64,000 nucleotides of DNA from Marinomonas ostreistagni (GCF_016461785.1 NZ_JAEMUH010000010.1:62001-126000); one strand, 5' to 3'; positions 27,330-38,213 are shown, counted from the stretch's first letter. Notes: a model not told the origin generated them from the sequence alone. Numbers and translations: made by a program.

Positions 27330-29242
27330 TAGTGAACCTCCTCTATCAATTGATCCACTAGGATTTCAGAGATGTCTTTCACTTGTGGACGAGGCTCAAC
27401 GACCCCCTCAAGCATGGCGGTACATTGCTGACAACCTACTGCCACAAGCTCAGCACCCGTAGCACTCGCATCTTCCATACGCATGTCTGCAATACGGCGT
27501 TCACCAGGGATATCCGTGATCGGTGCACCACCGCCACCGCCACAACAACGTGAACGGAAACCGGAGCGTTCCATTTCAGCAATTTCAATACCCAATGAAC
27601 GTAATAGATCACGCGGCGCTTCGTACTCACCGTTGTAACGACCTAGGTAACATGGATCGTGGTAAGTGACTTTGCCGCCTTTGAAAGCGTCAAGTTTTAG
27701 CGCGCCAGACTGAACGAGTTGGTTCAAGAATGTCGTGTGGTGCAACACTTCAACACCTGCCAAGGCACCATCTTTATCAAAATCAGCGTATTCGTTACGT
27801 AGACAGTGGTAAGCGTGTGGATCGGTTGTCACAATCTTGTTGAACTTGTATTGACCTAGAGTCGCCAAGTTACGTTTAGCAAGGCTTTGGAACGTTGCAT
27901 CATCCCCTAGGCGACGAGCTACGTCACCACTGTCACGCTCTTCATCACCAAGAATCGCTACATCAACGTTAGCCGCCTTCATAAGCTTAACGAAGGCGCG
28001 TAGGATACGCTGGCTACGCATATCAAAGGCACCGTCAGACACCCAGAATAGAACGTCGACTTCTTTCTTGTCTTTCATAACCGGAAGGTTTTGGTCAGCC
28101 GCCCAGTTAGTACGGCTACCAGGCGCGTAACCACCAGGGTTGTCTGTCGCGATGATGTTTTCTAGAACTTCAGAACCTTTATTTGGTGTCTCGCCTTTTT
28201 CCATGGTTAGGAAACGACGCATGTCAACGATGGCATCGACGTGCTCAATCATCATTGGGCACTCTTCTACACAGGCTCGACAAGTGGTACATGACCAAAG
28301 GGTTTCTTGGCTCACAAGACCCGCTGTGATGATCTCGTTTGGATTGCCTTTTGCCTGACCTACTTCTTTGCCAGGATATGGACTGCCGGCGTAATTCGCA
28401 TCGGTACCACCAGCAAGACCCACCACCATATCTTGGATCAATTTTTTCGGGTTCAGCGGCTGTCCCGCAGCAAAAGCAGGGCACATTGCCTGACACTTAC
28501 CACACTGAACACAAGCATCGAAACCTAGTAGCTGGTTCCATTTAAAATCACTTGGTTTAGCTACACCGATCACAGCAGAAGTCAGATCAACCGGCTTAAG
28601 ACCTGTCGAACGACCACCCCCAAAACGCTCTGGACGGCGGTGAAAAGCTAAGTGAAGCGCACCCGCGAAAGCGTGCTTCATTGGACCACCCCAGCCCATG
28701 CCGAATAACAACTCGCCAAGACCAATGATGACGCCAATGCTAAGCACCATTATCAGAGCAATACCGCCAGTACCTTCTGGCAAGATACCCGCAGCAGGAA
28801 GCGTCAGCACGATGAAGGTTACAGCAAACGTGATCAAACTCTTCGGCAAACGCATCCAAGGACCTTTAGAAAGGCGCTCAGGTGGATTAAGACGACGTTT
28901 GAATACAAAGAAGGCACCCACAAGCATTAGCAATAGTGCGCCAAGCAAAGCCCAAGCAACAATCTGCTGTTGAACTTTGAAAACGTGTACCACTAGCACC
29001 AGCACCATAGACAGAACAAAGCCACCACCCGTTGCAACGTGAGTCTTCGACATGTATTTGTCGCGTTCTACCACGTGGTGCAAATCTTTTAGGTAGCGCC
29101 CTGGCATCGCCATTAGACCAGCGATGATATTGACTTTTTCTGGTTGTCCCGCGCGCCATAGACTCGCTCGGCGAAGCATGCCAATTACGCCTAATAGCAA
29201 CAGCACAACAATAAGAATAGAAGGTAACCAGTCGATAACCAT
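27329..29242 (-). CDS. dgcB: Dimethylglycine catabolism iron-sulfur protein DgcB
   Basis: A 637-residue membrane-anchored Fe-S protein. Several hydrophobic segments fill residues 5-190 (DUF3483-type region), followed by two 4Fe-4S motifs, CVQCGKCQAMCPAF (about 241-254) and CTTCRACVEECPM (about 317-329), and a C-terminal heterodisulfide-reductase-like part with cysteine-rich CCG boxes (DPCYLGRYNGEY and SRCCGGGGGAP). It links DgcA and the Etf to quinones in the pathway from dimethylglycine to sarcosine. It precedes etfA with a 1-nt overlap. A 10-bp hairpin separates it from dgcA. Confidence 0.92.
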   Translation of the reverse strand: MVIDWLPSILIVVLLLLGVIGMLRRASLWRAGQPEKVNIIAGLMAMPGRYLKDLHHVVERDKYMSKTHVATGGGFVLSMVLVLVVHVFKVQQQIVAWALLGALLLMLVGAFFVFKRRLNPPERLSKGPWMRLPKSLITFAVTFIVLTLPAAGILPEGTGGIALIMVLSIGVIIGLGELLFGMGWGGPMKHAFAGALHLAFHRRPERFGGGRSTGLKPVDLTSAVIGVAKPSDFKWNQLLGFDACVQCGKCQAMCPAFAAGQPLNPKKLIQDMVVGLAGGTDANYAGSPYPGKEVGQAKGNPNEIITAGLVSQETLWSCTTCRACVEECPMMIEHVDAIVDMRRFLTMEKGETPNKGSEVLENIIATDNPGGYAPGSRTNWAADQNLPVMKDKKEVDVLFWVSDGAFDMRSQRILRAFVKLMKAANVDVAILGDEERDSGDVARRLGDDATFQSLAKRNLATLGQYKFNKIVTTDPHAYHCLRNEYADFDKDGALAGVEVLHHTTFLNQLVQSGALKLDAFKGGKVTYHDPCYLGRYNGEYEAPRDLLRSLGIEIAEMERSGFRSRCCGGGGGAPITDIPGERRIADMRMEDASATGAELVAVGCQQCTAMLEGVVEPRPQVKDISEILVDQLIEEVH

Positions 29243-29264
29243 CTTTCACCCCATGTAACATTAA

Positions 29265-29289
29265 AGAGGCGGCGTAGTGCCGCCTCTTG
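29265..29289 (-). other. Intercistronic hairpin between dgcA and dgcB
   Basis: AAGAGGCGGC pairs perfectly with GCCGCCTCTT around a 5-nt loop. The reverse-strand tail is TTTAATG, too short for a firm terminator. It may protect or trim the mRNA, giving different dgcA and dgcB levels. Confidence 0.55.
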
Positions 29290-29327
29290 GGTTCAGTATT
29301 TTGATTTAGTTTTGAATGGCTAAACGG

Positions 29328-31391
29328 TTAAAGGTCTTTACACAAGCGCAAGGCATCGTACATCGCCGCATGAGTGTTACGCTGTGAGACACAGTCACCT
29401 AGGCGCCACAGGATCATGCCGTCACCACTTTCAGAAAGAATTGGTTGCGGTTTGATGTCGAACAAAGCCTCCACATCAATCTGTCCCTTGTTACGAGATT
29501 CACCTTTAAGCTCGTAGTACAACTCTTCGTTTGGACGTGTGCCGTTCTCGATTACCACTTGGTCTACCACACGCTCTTCGCGTTGACCTGTGTACTCGTT
29601 CTCAAGCACTGCCACTAAGTTGTCACCTTCGCGATATACTTTTTCTAACAGGAAGTCAGAGGTCATGATGACTTCTTTCTCATATAAAGAACGGTAGTAA
29701 GTTGGGAATGTCGTACCACCGATACCAACACCTGGCTTAATATCATCGGTGACAAGCTCAACTAGAGAGCCTTTGGAAGCCAAGAAGTCTGCTGCTGACA
29801 TACCTGAGAATTCACAAATGGTGTCGTAGATCAGGACATTTTTACCTGGCTCAACTTTGCCAGTTAACACATCCCAGCTCGACACACTTAGACCTTCCTC
29901 AGCGCCCCATTCTGGGTTTTGTTCAACGAATGGACGACCACCCGTCGCTAAGATACAAACATCAGGTTGTAAATCACGGATTACGGATACATCGGCTGCC
30001 ACACCGGTTTTCACCTCTACGCCTAGACGATCAAGCTCCATAACTAACCAACGAGTAATACCTGCGATTTGATCTCGTTGAGGGGCTTTCGATGCAATGG
30101 TGATTTGCCCACCCAATTCGTCATTACGCTCTAGCAAAGTCACCTTATGACCACGTTCAGCTGCAACACGTGCCGCTTCCATACCACCAGGGCCACCACC
30201 CACTATAACGACGTTGCGCACTGGTCCTTCGGTTTTTTCGATAATATGAGGCATGCCCATGTATTCACGAGACGTCGCCGCGTTTTGAATACAAAGCACA
30301 TCAAGACCTTGGTACTGACGGTCGATACAGTAGTTTGCACCCACACACTGACGAATCTGATCCACTTGATCCATTTTAATCTTGGCAATGAAGTGCGGGT
30401 CAGCAATGTGCGCACGAGTCATACCAACAAAGTCTACATAACCTGCTTCGATGATACGTTTCGCTTGGTTAGGATCTTTGATGTTCTGTGCGTGAATGAC
30501 AGGAACACTGACGACTTCTTTAATACCCGCTGCCAAGTGTAGGAATGGCTCTGGTGGGTAGCTCATGTTTGGAATGACGTTTGCTAGCGTATTGTGCGTG
30601 TCACAACCAGAACCTACTACACCGAAGTAGTCGATTAGGCCCGTGTCATCGTAGTACTTAGCGATTTGTTTCATATCGTCGTGGTTAAGACCGTCTGGAT
30701 GGAACTCGTCACCCGTGATACGCATCCCCACAACGAAGTCTGGACCCACTTCTGCACGAACAGCTTTTGCTACTTCTAGACCAAACTTCATACGACCTTC
30801 GAAAGTACCACCCCATTCGTCAGTACGTTTGTTGACACGTGGTGACCAGAATTGGTCGATCATGTGTTGGTGTACTGCCGACAGTTCCACACCGTCTAGG
30901 CCGCCTTCTTTCGCACGACGCGCCGCTTGTGCGAAGTCGCCGATGACGCGCCATATTTCTTCCACTTCGATGGTTTTACACGTCGCGCGGTGAACCGGCT
31001 CACGGATACCAGATGGCGACATTAAGTTAGGCCAGTTTTCACCGTCCCAACGGGAGCGACGTCCCATATGGGAAATCTGAATCATGATTTTGCCGCCGTG
31101 TTTATGCACAGCATCAGCTAAGTTCTGAAAATGCGGGATAATACGGTCTGTTGATAGGTTCACAGAGCTCCACCAACTCTGCGGGCTGTCAATCGAGACA
31201 ACACTGGAACCACCACAAATACACAAGCCACATCCACCTTTGGCTTTTTCTTCATAGTATTTCACATAACGATCCGTCGTCATGCCTCCATCCGTTGCAT
31301 ACACTTCTGCGTGAGCCGTACTGACAATACGGTTACGAATGGTTAATTTATTAATATTTAGTGGCTGAAACAGCACATCAAACTGGGACAT
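29328..31391 (-). CDS. dgcA: Dimethylglycine dehydrogenase subunit DgcA (OYE-type flavoenzyme)
   Basis: The 687-residue protein has the two-part build of the 2,4-dienoyl-CoA reductase/trimethylamine dehydrogenase family: an FMN TIM barrel (about 5-350; GGLDGVELSAVHQHMIDQFW), a 4Fe-4S cluster segment with spaced cysteines (CVGANYCIDRQYQGLDVLC, about 340-358), and a FAD/NAD Rossmann part starting VVIVGGGPGGMEAARVAAE near 390. In Pseudomonas, DgcA with DgcB demethylates dimethylglycine to sarcosine. GGGG lies 8 nt before the ATG. It follows the DUF5943 gene by 50 nt in the same operon. Confidence 0.93.
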   Translation of the reverse strand: MSQFDVLFQPLNINKLTIRNRIVSTAHAEVYATDGGMTTDRYVKYYEEKAKGGCGLCICGGSSVVSIDSPQSWWSSVNLSTDRIIPHFQNLADAVHKHGGKIMIQISHMGRRSRWDGENWPNLMSPSGIREPVHRATCKTIEVEEIWRVIGDFAQAARRAKEGGLDGVELSAVHQHMIDQFWSPRVNKRTDEWGGTFEGRMKFGLEVAKAVRAEVGPDFVVGMRITGDEFHPDGLNHDDMKQIAKYYDDTGLIDYFGVVGSGCDTHNTLANVIPNMSYPPEPFLHLAAGIKEVVSVPVIHAQNIKDPNQAKRIIEAGYVDFVGMTRAHIADPHFIAKIKMDQVDQIRQCVGANYCIDRQYQGLDVLCIQNAATSREYMGMPHIIEKTEGPVRNVVIVGGGPGGMEAARVAAERGHKVTLLERNDELGGQITIASKAPQRDQIAGITRWLVMELDRLGVEVKTGVAADVSVIRDLQPDVCILATGGRPFVEQNPEWGAEEGLSVSSWDVLTGKVEPGKNVLIYDTICEFSGMSAADFLASKGSLVELVTDDIKPGVGIGGTTFPTYYRSLYEKEVIMTSDFLLEKVYREGDNLVAVLENEYTGQREERVVDQVVIENGTRPNEELYYELKGESRNKGQIDVEALFDIKPQPILSESGDGMILWRLGDCVSQRNTHAAMYDALRLCKDL

Positions 31392-31441
31392 AGTAGAACC
31401 CCGCCTTTCTCAAACAATAGACTGACAATTTTTAGTAATAA

Positions 31442-31987
31442 TTAAAGCGGCGTTACTTCGAAGTAACCCACATCGCAACCTTCCTCTGCTGCGCACTGTG
31501 TTTGCTCTGCTTTGGTACGAACAGCTAACCCTTGGGCTTCTGCAATCTGGTCTAAGGCACCTGCAAACCAACCAGTAAACATGTAATCAATCTTGCGATT
31601 GACTTTTTTTCCATGGATTTTTTCATAGTGGTAAACAAAAGCAGAGTTCTCTAATCTCACTTTTGCAGTGCCTTTCTCGATGTCTAGTTCCTCGGTGATA
31701 AAGAAGCCCCAACCGCGCTGAGAAAGACGTTTTAGATAGTGATGCCATACATCAGCGCCAGAAATCCCATGACACTCTGCTTCTTGTTCACACCAGAAGT
31801 AAGCAGACTTGTAACCTGCTTTATAAAGAATCTCCGCGTATCGTTCTGCGCCAATTTCGTCTTCGATTCCCATGTGATTGTTTACAAAGAAATGACGTGG
31901 CACATACAGCATAGGCAACGCATCCGTTGTCCAAACCCCAGTTTCATCATCTACTTCAATTGGCATTTCAGGAGCGTGTACACCCAT
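31442..31987 (-). CDS. V4R-like (DUF5943-type) protein of the dgc operon
   Basis: A 181-residue soluble protein. The C-terminal half (about 60-181) resembles a 4-vinyl-reductase/hydrocarbon-binding (V4R) fold: EILYKAGYKSAYFWCEQEA, then VRLENSAFVYHYEKIHG and a Cys-containing end QCAAEEGCDVGYFEVTPL. Proteins of this kind lie immediately upstream of dgcA in Pseudomonas as well (established synteny), but no function is assigned. V4R domains usually bind small hydrophobic ligands or serve as chaperones. GAGG is 8 nt before the ATG. The Cys-rich C-terminus could bind metal. Confidence 0.75.
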   Translation of the reverse strand: MGVHAPEMPIEVDDETGVWTTDALPMLYVPRHFFVNNHMGIEDEIGAERYAEILYKAGYKSAYFWCEQEAECHGISGADVWHHYLKRLSQRGWGFFITEELDIEKGTAKVRLENSAFVYHYEKIHGKKVNRKIDYMFTGWFAGALDQIAEAQGLAVRTKAEQTQCAAEEGCDVGYFEVTPL

Positions 31988-32128
31988 TTTTTAAACCTCA
32001 AATTCTGCTGTTCTGGATCGCATATCGCGTGTTAAGACATCATTTAATCAAATCGACAGGCTAGTCACTTTTCCGAAATCGACTCTATGCCCTATCGAAA
32101 AGACGTTTTTCGACACTTTGGTTAATTG

Positions 32129-33106
32129 CTACTCACCCCAGATTTCACGTAACAAGTTGACCCAGTTTTCACCCATGATTTTGCAGACTTGGCGTTCAGT
32201 AAAACCATGACGCAAAAGCGCTTCCGTTAGATTTGGGAACTCTCCAACTGTACGAATGCCTTTTGGGTTAATGATTTCACCGAAACGTGTTAATCGACGG
32301 GCATAGCCTTTGTCATGGGTTAGGTATTCAAAGAAATCTTCCCCGTGGCCTTGGGTAAAGTCGGTACCAATACCGATCGCATCTTCACCCACGATGTTGT
32401 AGACATATTGAATCGCTTCAACGTAATCATCGACGGTTGCGTTAACCCCAGCACGTAGGAACGGCGTAAACATGGTTACCCCAACGAAGCCACCGTTATC
32501 GGCGATGAACTTCAACTCTTCGTCAGAACGATTTCGTGGGTGCTCTTTTAGACCAGAAGGAAGGCAATGCGAGTAAGCAACAGGCTTTTTCGATTCGATG
32601 ATGACTTCTTTAGCAGTGTTAGGCCCCACATGAGACAGGTCGCACAACATACCCACTCGGTTCATTTCGGCGACAATTTCACGTCCAAAGCCGGATAAAC
32701 CGCCATCACGCTCATAACATCCCGTACCTACTAAGTTTTGCGTGTTGTAACACATTTGAACAATGCCAACGCCAAGGTCTTTAAAAACCTGAACATAGCC
32801 AATCTGGTCCTCAAACGCGTGGGCATTCTGAAAGCCCATCATCACCCCAGTCTTCCCTTCTTCTTTCGCACGAAGAATGTCTTTGGTCGTGTAGACTTTT
32901 GTGAGTAAATCGCTGTTGGCTTCGATTAGCTGGTTCATTTCCACGATGTTGCGAACCGTGCCTTCAAAATTTTCCCAAAACGACACAGTGCAGTTCGCGG
33001 CAGTTAACTTTCCTTTTGCCATGTCTTCAAACAGTTCGCGATTCCATTTCGCACAAATTAAGCCATCGATCACAATGGCTTGATCATGTAATTCTGCTGC
33101 GTTCAT
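32129..33106 (-). CDS. Membrane dipeptidase family protein (peptidase M19)
   Basis: A 325-residue (renal-dipeptidase-like) metal-dependent hydrolase with a TIM-barrel fold. The N-terminal metal motif HxD is not canonical: VIDGLICAKWNRELF has no His, whereas typical members have DGHND or DxHxD. Later conserved features are MCDLSHVGP and AYSHC (metal His), EHPRNRSDEELK, and GIGTDFTQGHGED. No signal peptide is present. It is the first gene of the dipeptidase-V4R-dgcA-dgcB-etf run, as in Pseudomonas, where its homologue sits at the same place. The loss of the usual N-terminal ligands suggests an altered substrate or mechanism (inference). Confidence 0.85.
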   Translation of the reverse strand: MNAAELHDQAIVIDGLICAKWNRELFEDMAKGKLTAANCTVSFWENFEGTVRNIVEMNQLIEANSDLLTKVYTTKDILRAKEEGKTGVMMGFQNAHAFEDQIGYVQVFKDLGVGIVQMCYNTQNLVGTGCYERDGGLSGFGREIVAEMNRVGMLCDLSHVGPNTAKEVIIESKKPVAYSHCLPSGLKEHPRNRSDEELKFIADNGGFVGVTMFTPFLRAGVNATVDDYVEAIQYVYNIVGEDAIGIGTDFTQGHGEDFFEYLTHDKGYARRLTRFGEIINPKGIRTVGEFPNLTEALLRHGFTERQVCKIMGENWVNLLREIWGE

Positions 33107-33260
33107 CGTTTTTTCCTTTATTACAAAGATAGGATTAGGGGAAGGAAGACCTTCTGATGAACTCAGTTTATGACTAAGAAAAAAACGTTTAGAGGCTGGA
33201 AACGACTTTAGAGAGACTAAAACCGACGCTCAAATTTGCGAGGAAAAGTATTAGAAACAA

Positions 33261-33284
33261 CAAAGGCGTCATAAGACGCCTTTG
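33261..33284 (-). terminator. Terminator of the chemoreceptor gene
   Basis: A 10-bp stem (CAAAGGCGTC / GACGCCTTTG) with a 4-nt loop, followed on the reverse strand by TTGTTTC. It lies 17 nt past the chemoreceptor stop. Confidence 0.8.
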
Positions 33285-33300
33285 TTCATTGCAAGAAAGT

Positions 33301-34902
33301 TTAAACTCGGTAAGAGTCGACTAAATTACTCAACGAAGATGCCTGATCTAAAACCGTTTTAGAGGCTTGATTGGTTTGCGTTGCATTGGCGCTAGTGGTC
33401 ATAGCCTCATCACGTATCATGCGAATACGACCATCAATGGTTTGTGCCGTTGCCGCTTGCTGCTCCATGGCGGTTGCTATTTCTGTCGCCTTCGCGGACA
33501 TACTTGAGATAGTCGATGCTATTTTCGTAAGCGCTTCCGTTGCTTCACTTGATTTCGCGACGGTTTCTTCGGCTTGCTGTTTACTTGCCGACATTACTTT
33601 CACTGCTTCATGAGCACCAGCTTGCAGTTTCGTGATCATATCTTGTATTTGTTCGGTAGACTCTTGCGTTCGTTGAGCCAGCGTTCTCACTTCATCTGCC
33701 ACCACCGCGAAACCTCGCCCCTGTTCACCCGCGCGAGCTGCTTCGATAGCTGCGTTCAACGCTAACAAATTGGTCTGATCCGCAATGTCTCGGATAACAT
33801 CTAAGATTGAGCCAACATCTGCCGTTTGGCTCTCCAATGACTGTAAAGCCGATGCGGCACTGTCTACACCGTGCGCCAAACGAGTAATGGAGGAAGCATT
33901 ATCAGAGACAATGACCGTTACTTCTCGAGCATATTCATCTGACTCTTTTGCTGCATTCGCAGTTTGATCCGCACCTTCAGCAACATAACGAATGGTGCCT
34001 TGCATCTCCTCAACAGCTCCTGCAATCCCCAGTGTTTCATGCTGCAACTCTTCCATGCCTGAGCGAGTGCGCTCTGAGGCTTGTAACATTTGCTCGCCAA
34101 CACTAGATAGTTCATGGGATTGACTTTGCACCGTACCAATCAGGGTATTTAAATTAGCGATGAAACGGTTAAAACTCTTAGCAACATCTGCCAACTCATC
34201 CTTGCCAGCTTCATCTAAACGCACCGTTAAATCACGAGCACCTTGAGCGATATCATGAAGCGAGTGCTCCAGTTTACGGATATCAGGTAGCGTACGATGA
34301 CGTAGAATAAGCAATACCCCAACAATTAGTAATGCAGATACTAATGCACTGATTAAAGAGACATTTTCTGTACTATGTATTTTTTCAATGGAATCCTTTG
34401 AACTTTGATTGAGAAGCTCTTGTATCTGCTCAGATACACTATTCAACTCATCAGCAAGAGCAATTGAGGCTTCATCTAGACCACCAGCACCTTTCATAAG
34501 CGCATTTCCAGCCTCAGTGCCTTGGTTGATATAGGCTAGAGCCATGGTATAACCGGATTGATAAAGCTGATCCAAACTGCCCTTTAAGGATGATACTTGA
34601 GCAGAGTATTCAGGAAGAATGGTTGCAAGAGAGTCCAAACTTTCTTTTGCACCTTTTAAACTGGCTTGTGCTTCAGGTAGAGCGTCGTCGCCTCGAGTTG
34701 CGCCCATGTCAGTAAGAAACTGCTGTACTTGTACTGTGTAGTAGCGAGTATCTTTCATAGCGCCCATGGCGTTAGCTAATGTCACTTCTTTTTGAATCGC
34801 ATCTTTATTTACTGTTAGTCCATATTCTGTCAAGGCATATAGCGCTGCTAGAACTAATAACACTGCACCAATCACTAAGCCATACAAACGACTGATTGTC
34901 AT
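33301..34902 (-). CDS. Methyl-accepting chemotaxis protein
   Basis: A 533-residue transmembrane chemoreceptor. TM1 is at about 6-26, a helical periplasmic sensor of about 150 residues follows (four-helix-bundle type, no Cache motif), TM2 lies near 180-200, HAMP near 205-255 and the signalling domain after that, with the hairpin tip [20 protein letters not shown] and [18 protein letters not shown]. It ends in SYRV with no CheR/CheB pentapeptide. I chose ATG at 34902, 6 nt after GGGG; ATG at 34908 and GTG at 34914 are in frame. It sits at the edge of the betaine block, which hints at but does not show a betaine-related ligand. Confidence 0.95.
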   Translation of the reverse strand: MTISRLYGLVIGAVLLVLAALYALTEYGLTVNKDAIQKEVTLANAMGAMKDTRYYTVQVQQFLTDMGATRGDDALPEAQASLKGAKESLDSLATILPEYSAQVSSLKGSLDQLYQSGYTMALAYINQGTEAGNALMKGAGGLDEASIALADELNSVSEQIQELLNQSSKDSIEKIHSTENVSLISALVSALLIVGVLLILRHRTLPDIRKLEHSLHDIAQGARDLTVRLDEAGKDELADVAKSFNRFIANLNTLIGTVQSQSHELSSVGEQMLQASERTRSGMEELQHETLGIAGAVEEMQGTIRYVAEGADQTANAAKESDEYAREVTVIVSDNASSITRLAHGVDSAASALQSLESQTADVGSILDVIRDIADQTNLLALNAAIEAARAGEQGRGFAVVADEVRTLAQRTQESTEQIQDMITKLQAGAHEAVKVMSASKQQAEETVAKSSEATEALTKIASTISSMSAKATEIATAMEQQAATAQTIDGRIRMIRDEAMTTSANATQTNQASKTVLDQASSLSNLVDSYRV

Positions 34903-34984
34903 AACCATCCCCACTTAAATACGCACAAAAACCGTGCACGAATAATATTAAACCCTTCTCTTTTTATAAAAAACATTAATGTAA

Positions 34985-36469
<1,485 letters not shown>

Positions 36470-36500
36470 TTCAGAACCAATGCTATTTCTTATATACAAA

Positions 36501-36527
36501 GAGCCGTTTTATAACGGCTCTTTTTTT
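36501..36527 (+). terminator. Terminator of purB
   Basis: An 8-bp stem (GAGCCGTT / AACGGCTC) with loop TTAT and a following run of seven T. Confidence 0.92.
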
Positions 36528-36541
36528 GATGAGAATTTTTT

Positions 36542-37732
36542 ATGAATATCGATACGCCTCTAACCATCCTAGCTGGTATTAGTGCAAAAACCTTCTACCA
36601 AGACTATTGGCAAAAGAAACCTTTGTTGATTCGCGGCGGAGCAAAAGACATCGAGCTACCAATTAGTGCAGATGAGTTGGCAGGACTTGCTATGGAAGAA
36701 GAAGTCGAATCCCGTATCGTTATCGAGCAAGGCGAAACGCCTTGGCAATTACTACAAGGGCCGTTCGACGAAGACACCTTTGCAGAGCTACCGGAACAGG
36801 AGTGGACACTGCTTGTTCAAGCTGTGGACCATTGGGTACCAGAAGTTCAAGCTCTAAAAGAACGTTTTAACTTCCTACCTAGCTGGCGTGTCGATGATGT
36901 CATGGTGAGCTATGCAACGGAAGGCGGTAGCGTTGGCCCTCACTACGACCAATACGACGTCTTTTTAGTACAAATGGCAGGCAAACGCCGCTGGCAAGTA
37001 CTCGCACCTGAGCAATATCAAGATTCAAATATTGAAGGGATCAGACTTCATATTTTAGACAACTTTGATGTCGACCCAATGCAAGATTATGAATTAGAAG
37101 CAGGCGACATATTATATTTGCCACCTAACTTTGCTCATAATGGCCGCGCCCTGGATAGCGAATGCATGACCTTCTCTGTTGGCTTCCGTGCACCCTCGGC
37201 TCAATCAGCCTTACAAGGTATTACCGATAAGGTTTGTGAGGAGATCAATGAGAAGAATCGATTCGCCGCGCCAGAGCCATTAGAGCGTGATCACCATGCG
37301 CAAATCCAAGCGAGTGATATTGAGCACTTGAAACAAAAGCTACTGTCGTTGATCGACTCACCAACTTTGCTGGCAAATTGGCTTGGTGAAACCATGAGCG
37401 AAAGTAAATACCCAGAGTACAGTGCGCAACTTAACGAAGACGAGCTAGACGGGACATTTGAACAGGCCCTTAAAGGTGACACTTTTATCCGACCAGGTGA
37501 CGCTCGCATTTGTTATTATCATGAAGAACAAATGACCACTTGCACGCTATACTGTAACGGTAACGCATTAGAAATAGACGCAACGCTGATTGATTTTGTT
37601 CAAGCGATCTGCGATCAAGAAGAATTCGACTTCAGTGGTTTAGATCTTAGTCGTCATGATCAATTACCAGAAATTCTCCGTTTTTTACTTCAGCACCAAG
37701 CATTGGTAGCCCTGCCCTACGAGGACGAATAA
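36542..37732 (+). CDS. roxA: 50S ribosomal protein L16 arginine hydroxylase RoxA (YcfD-like)
   Basis: A 396-residue JmjC/cupin oxygenase that hydroxylates Arg81 of ribosomal protein L16 in E. coli, using Fe(II), O2 and 2-oxoglutarate. Iron ligands are visible: H134 and D136 in GPHYDQYDVF and a distal His at about 199 in NFAHNGRAL. The N-terminal FYQDYWQKKPLLIRG and the C-terminal winged-helix-like dimerisation part are also typical. It sits next to purB, as in many gammaproteobacteria, and the GNAT gene follows with only 4 nt between. Confidence 0.93.
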   Translation: MNIDTPLTILAGISAKTFYQDYWQKKPLLIRGGAKDIELPISADELAGLAMEEEVESRIVIEQGETPWQLLQGPFDEDTFAELPEQEWTLLVQAVDHWVPEVQALKERFNFLPSWRVDDVMVSYATEGGSVGPHYDQYDVFLVQMAGKRRWQVLAPEQYQDSNIEGIRLHILDNFDVDPMQDYELEAGDILYLPPNFAHNGRALDSECMTFSVGFRAPSAQSALQGITDKVCEEINEKNRFAAPEPLERDHHAQIQASDIEHLKQKLLSLIDSPTLLANWLGETMSESKYPEYSAQLNEDELDGTFEQALKGDTFIRPGDARICYYHEEQMTTCTLYCNGNALEIDATLIDFVQAICDQEEFDFSGLDLSRHDQLPEILRFLLQHQALVALPYEDE

Positions 37733-37736
37733 CGGC

Positions 37737-38153
37737 ATGAAAGTACTGACATCTGATTGGAACAGTAGTAAAGCGCAATTAACCTTTGTTCGACGCCAAG
37801 TGTTCATTCTAGAACTTGGCATTGATGAGCAAGATGAATGGGATGCTAAAGATGAAAATGCCGTTCACTTTGTCGCCTTTGGCACCACTGCTGTGCCTGT
37901 TGGCGTGTGCCGTTTAACAGAAGATGGTCAGATTGGTCGTTTAGCAGTCTTACCCAATTACCGACATCAAGGTAATGGCAATTTGCTTTTACGTCGAGCC
38001 ATTCAAGTGGCTAGAGAAATGCAGCTTAAGCAGGTTTTTCTTCATGCAATGGTTGATGTGCAGCTCTTCTATCAAACCCATGGCTTTAAAACAGACGGAA
38101 AAATCTTCTTAGAAGCAGGCAAACCTCACGTGAAAATGATTCGTGATATTTAA
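37737..38153 (+). CDS. GNAT-family N-acetyltransferase
   Basis: A 138-residue single-domain acetyltransferase. The acetyl-CoA loop reads IGRLAVLPNYRHQGNGNLLL (about 62-81; Q/RxxGxG/A variant RHQGNG), preceded by VPVGVCRLTEDG and followed by VFLHAMVDVQLFYQTHGFK, the ElaA/YjcF-like ending. The acceptor is unknown. It starts 4 nt after roxA, so is co-transcribed. Ribosome-site spacing is long (GAGGAC 12 nt upstream). Confidence 0.88.
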   Translation: MKVLTSDWNSSKAQLTFVRRQVFILELGIDEQDEWDAKDENAVHFVAFGTTAVPVGVCRLTEDGQIGRLAVLPNYRHQGNGNLLLRRAIQVAREMQLKQVFLHAMVDVQLFYQTHGFKTDGKIFLEAGKPHVKMIRDI

Positions 38154-38172
38154 TCTGAATTTTGAGAGTCAA

Positions 38173-38198
38173 AAAATAGGAGCCGAAGCTCCTATTTT
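38173..38198. terminator. Bidirectional terminator between GNAT gene and fklB
   Basis: An 11-bp perfect stem (AAAATAGGAGC / GCTCCTATTTT) with a CGAA tetraloop, flanked by A and T runs that serve both convergent genes. Confidence 0.92.
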
Positions 38199-38213
38199 TA
38201 TTTGTACCGATGA

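Noticed and set aside
30147..30542. 131-codon frame antisense to dgcA
   Set aside because: A shadow of the strongly conserved dgcA frame; Thr/His/Arg-rich translation without protein character.
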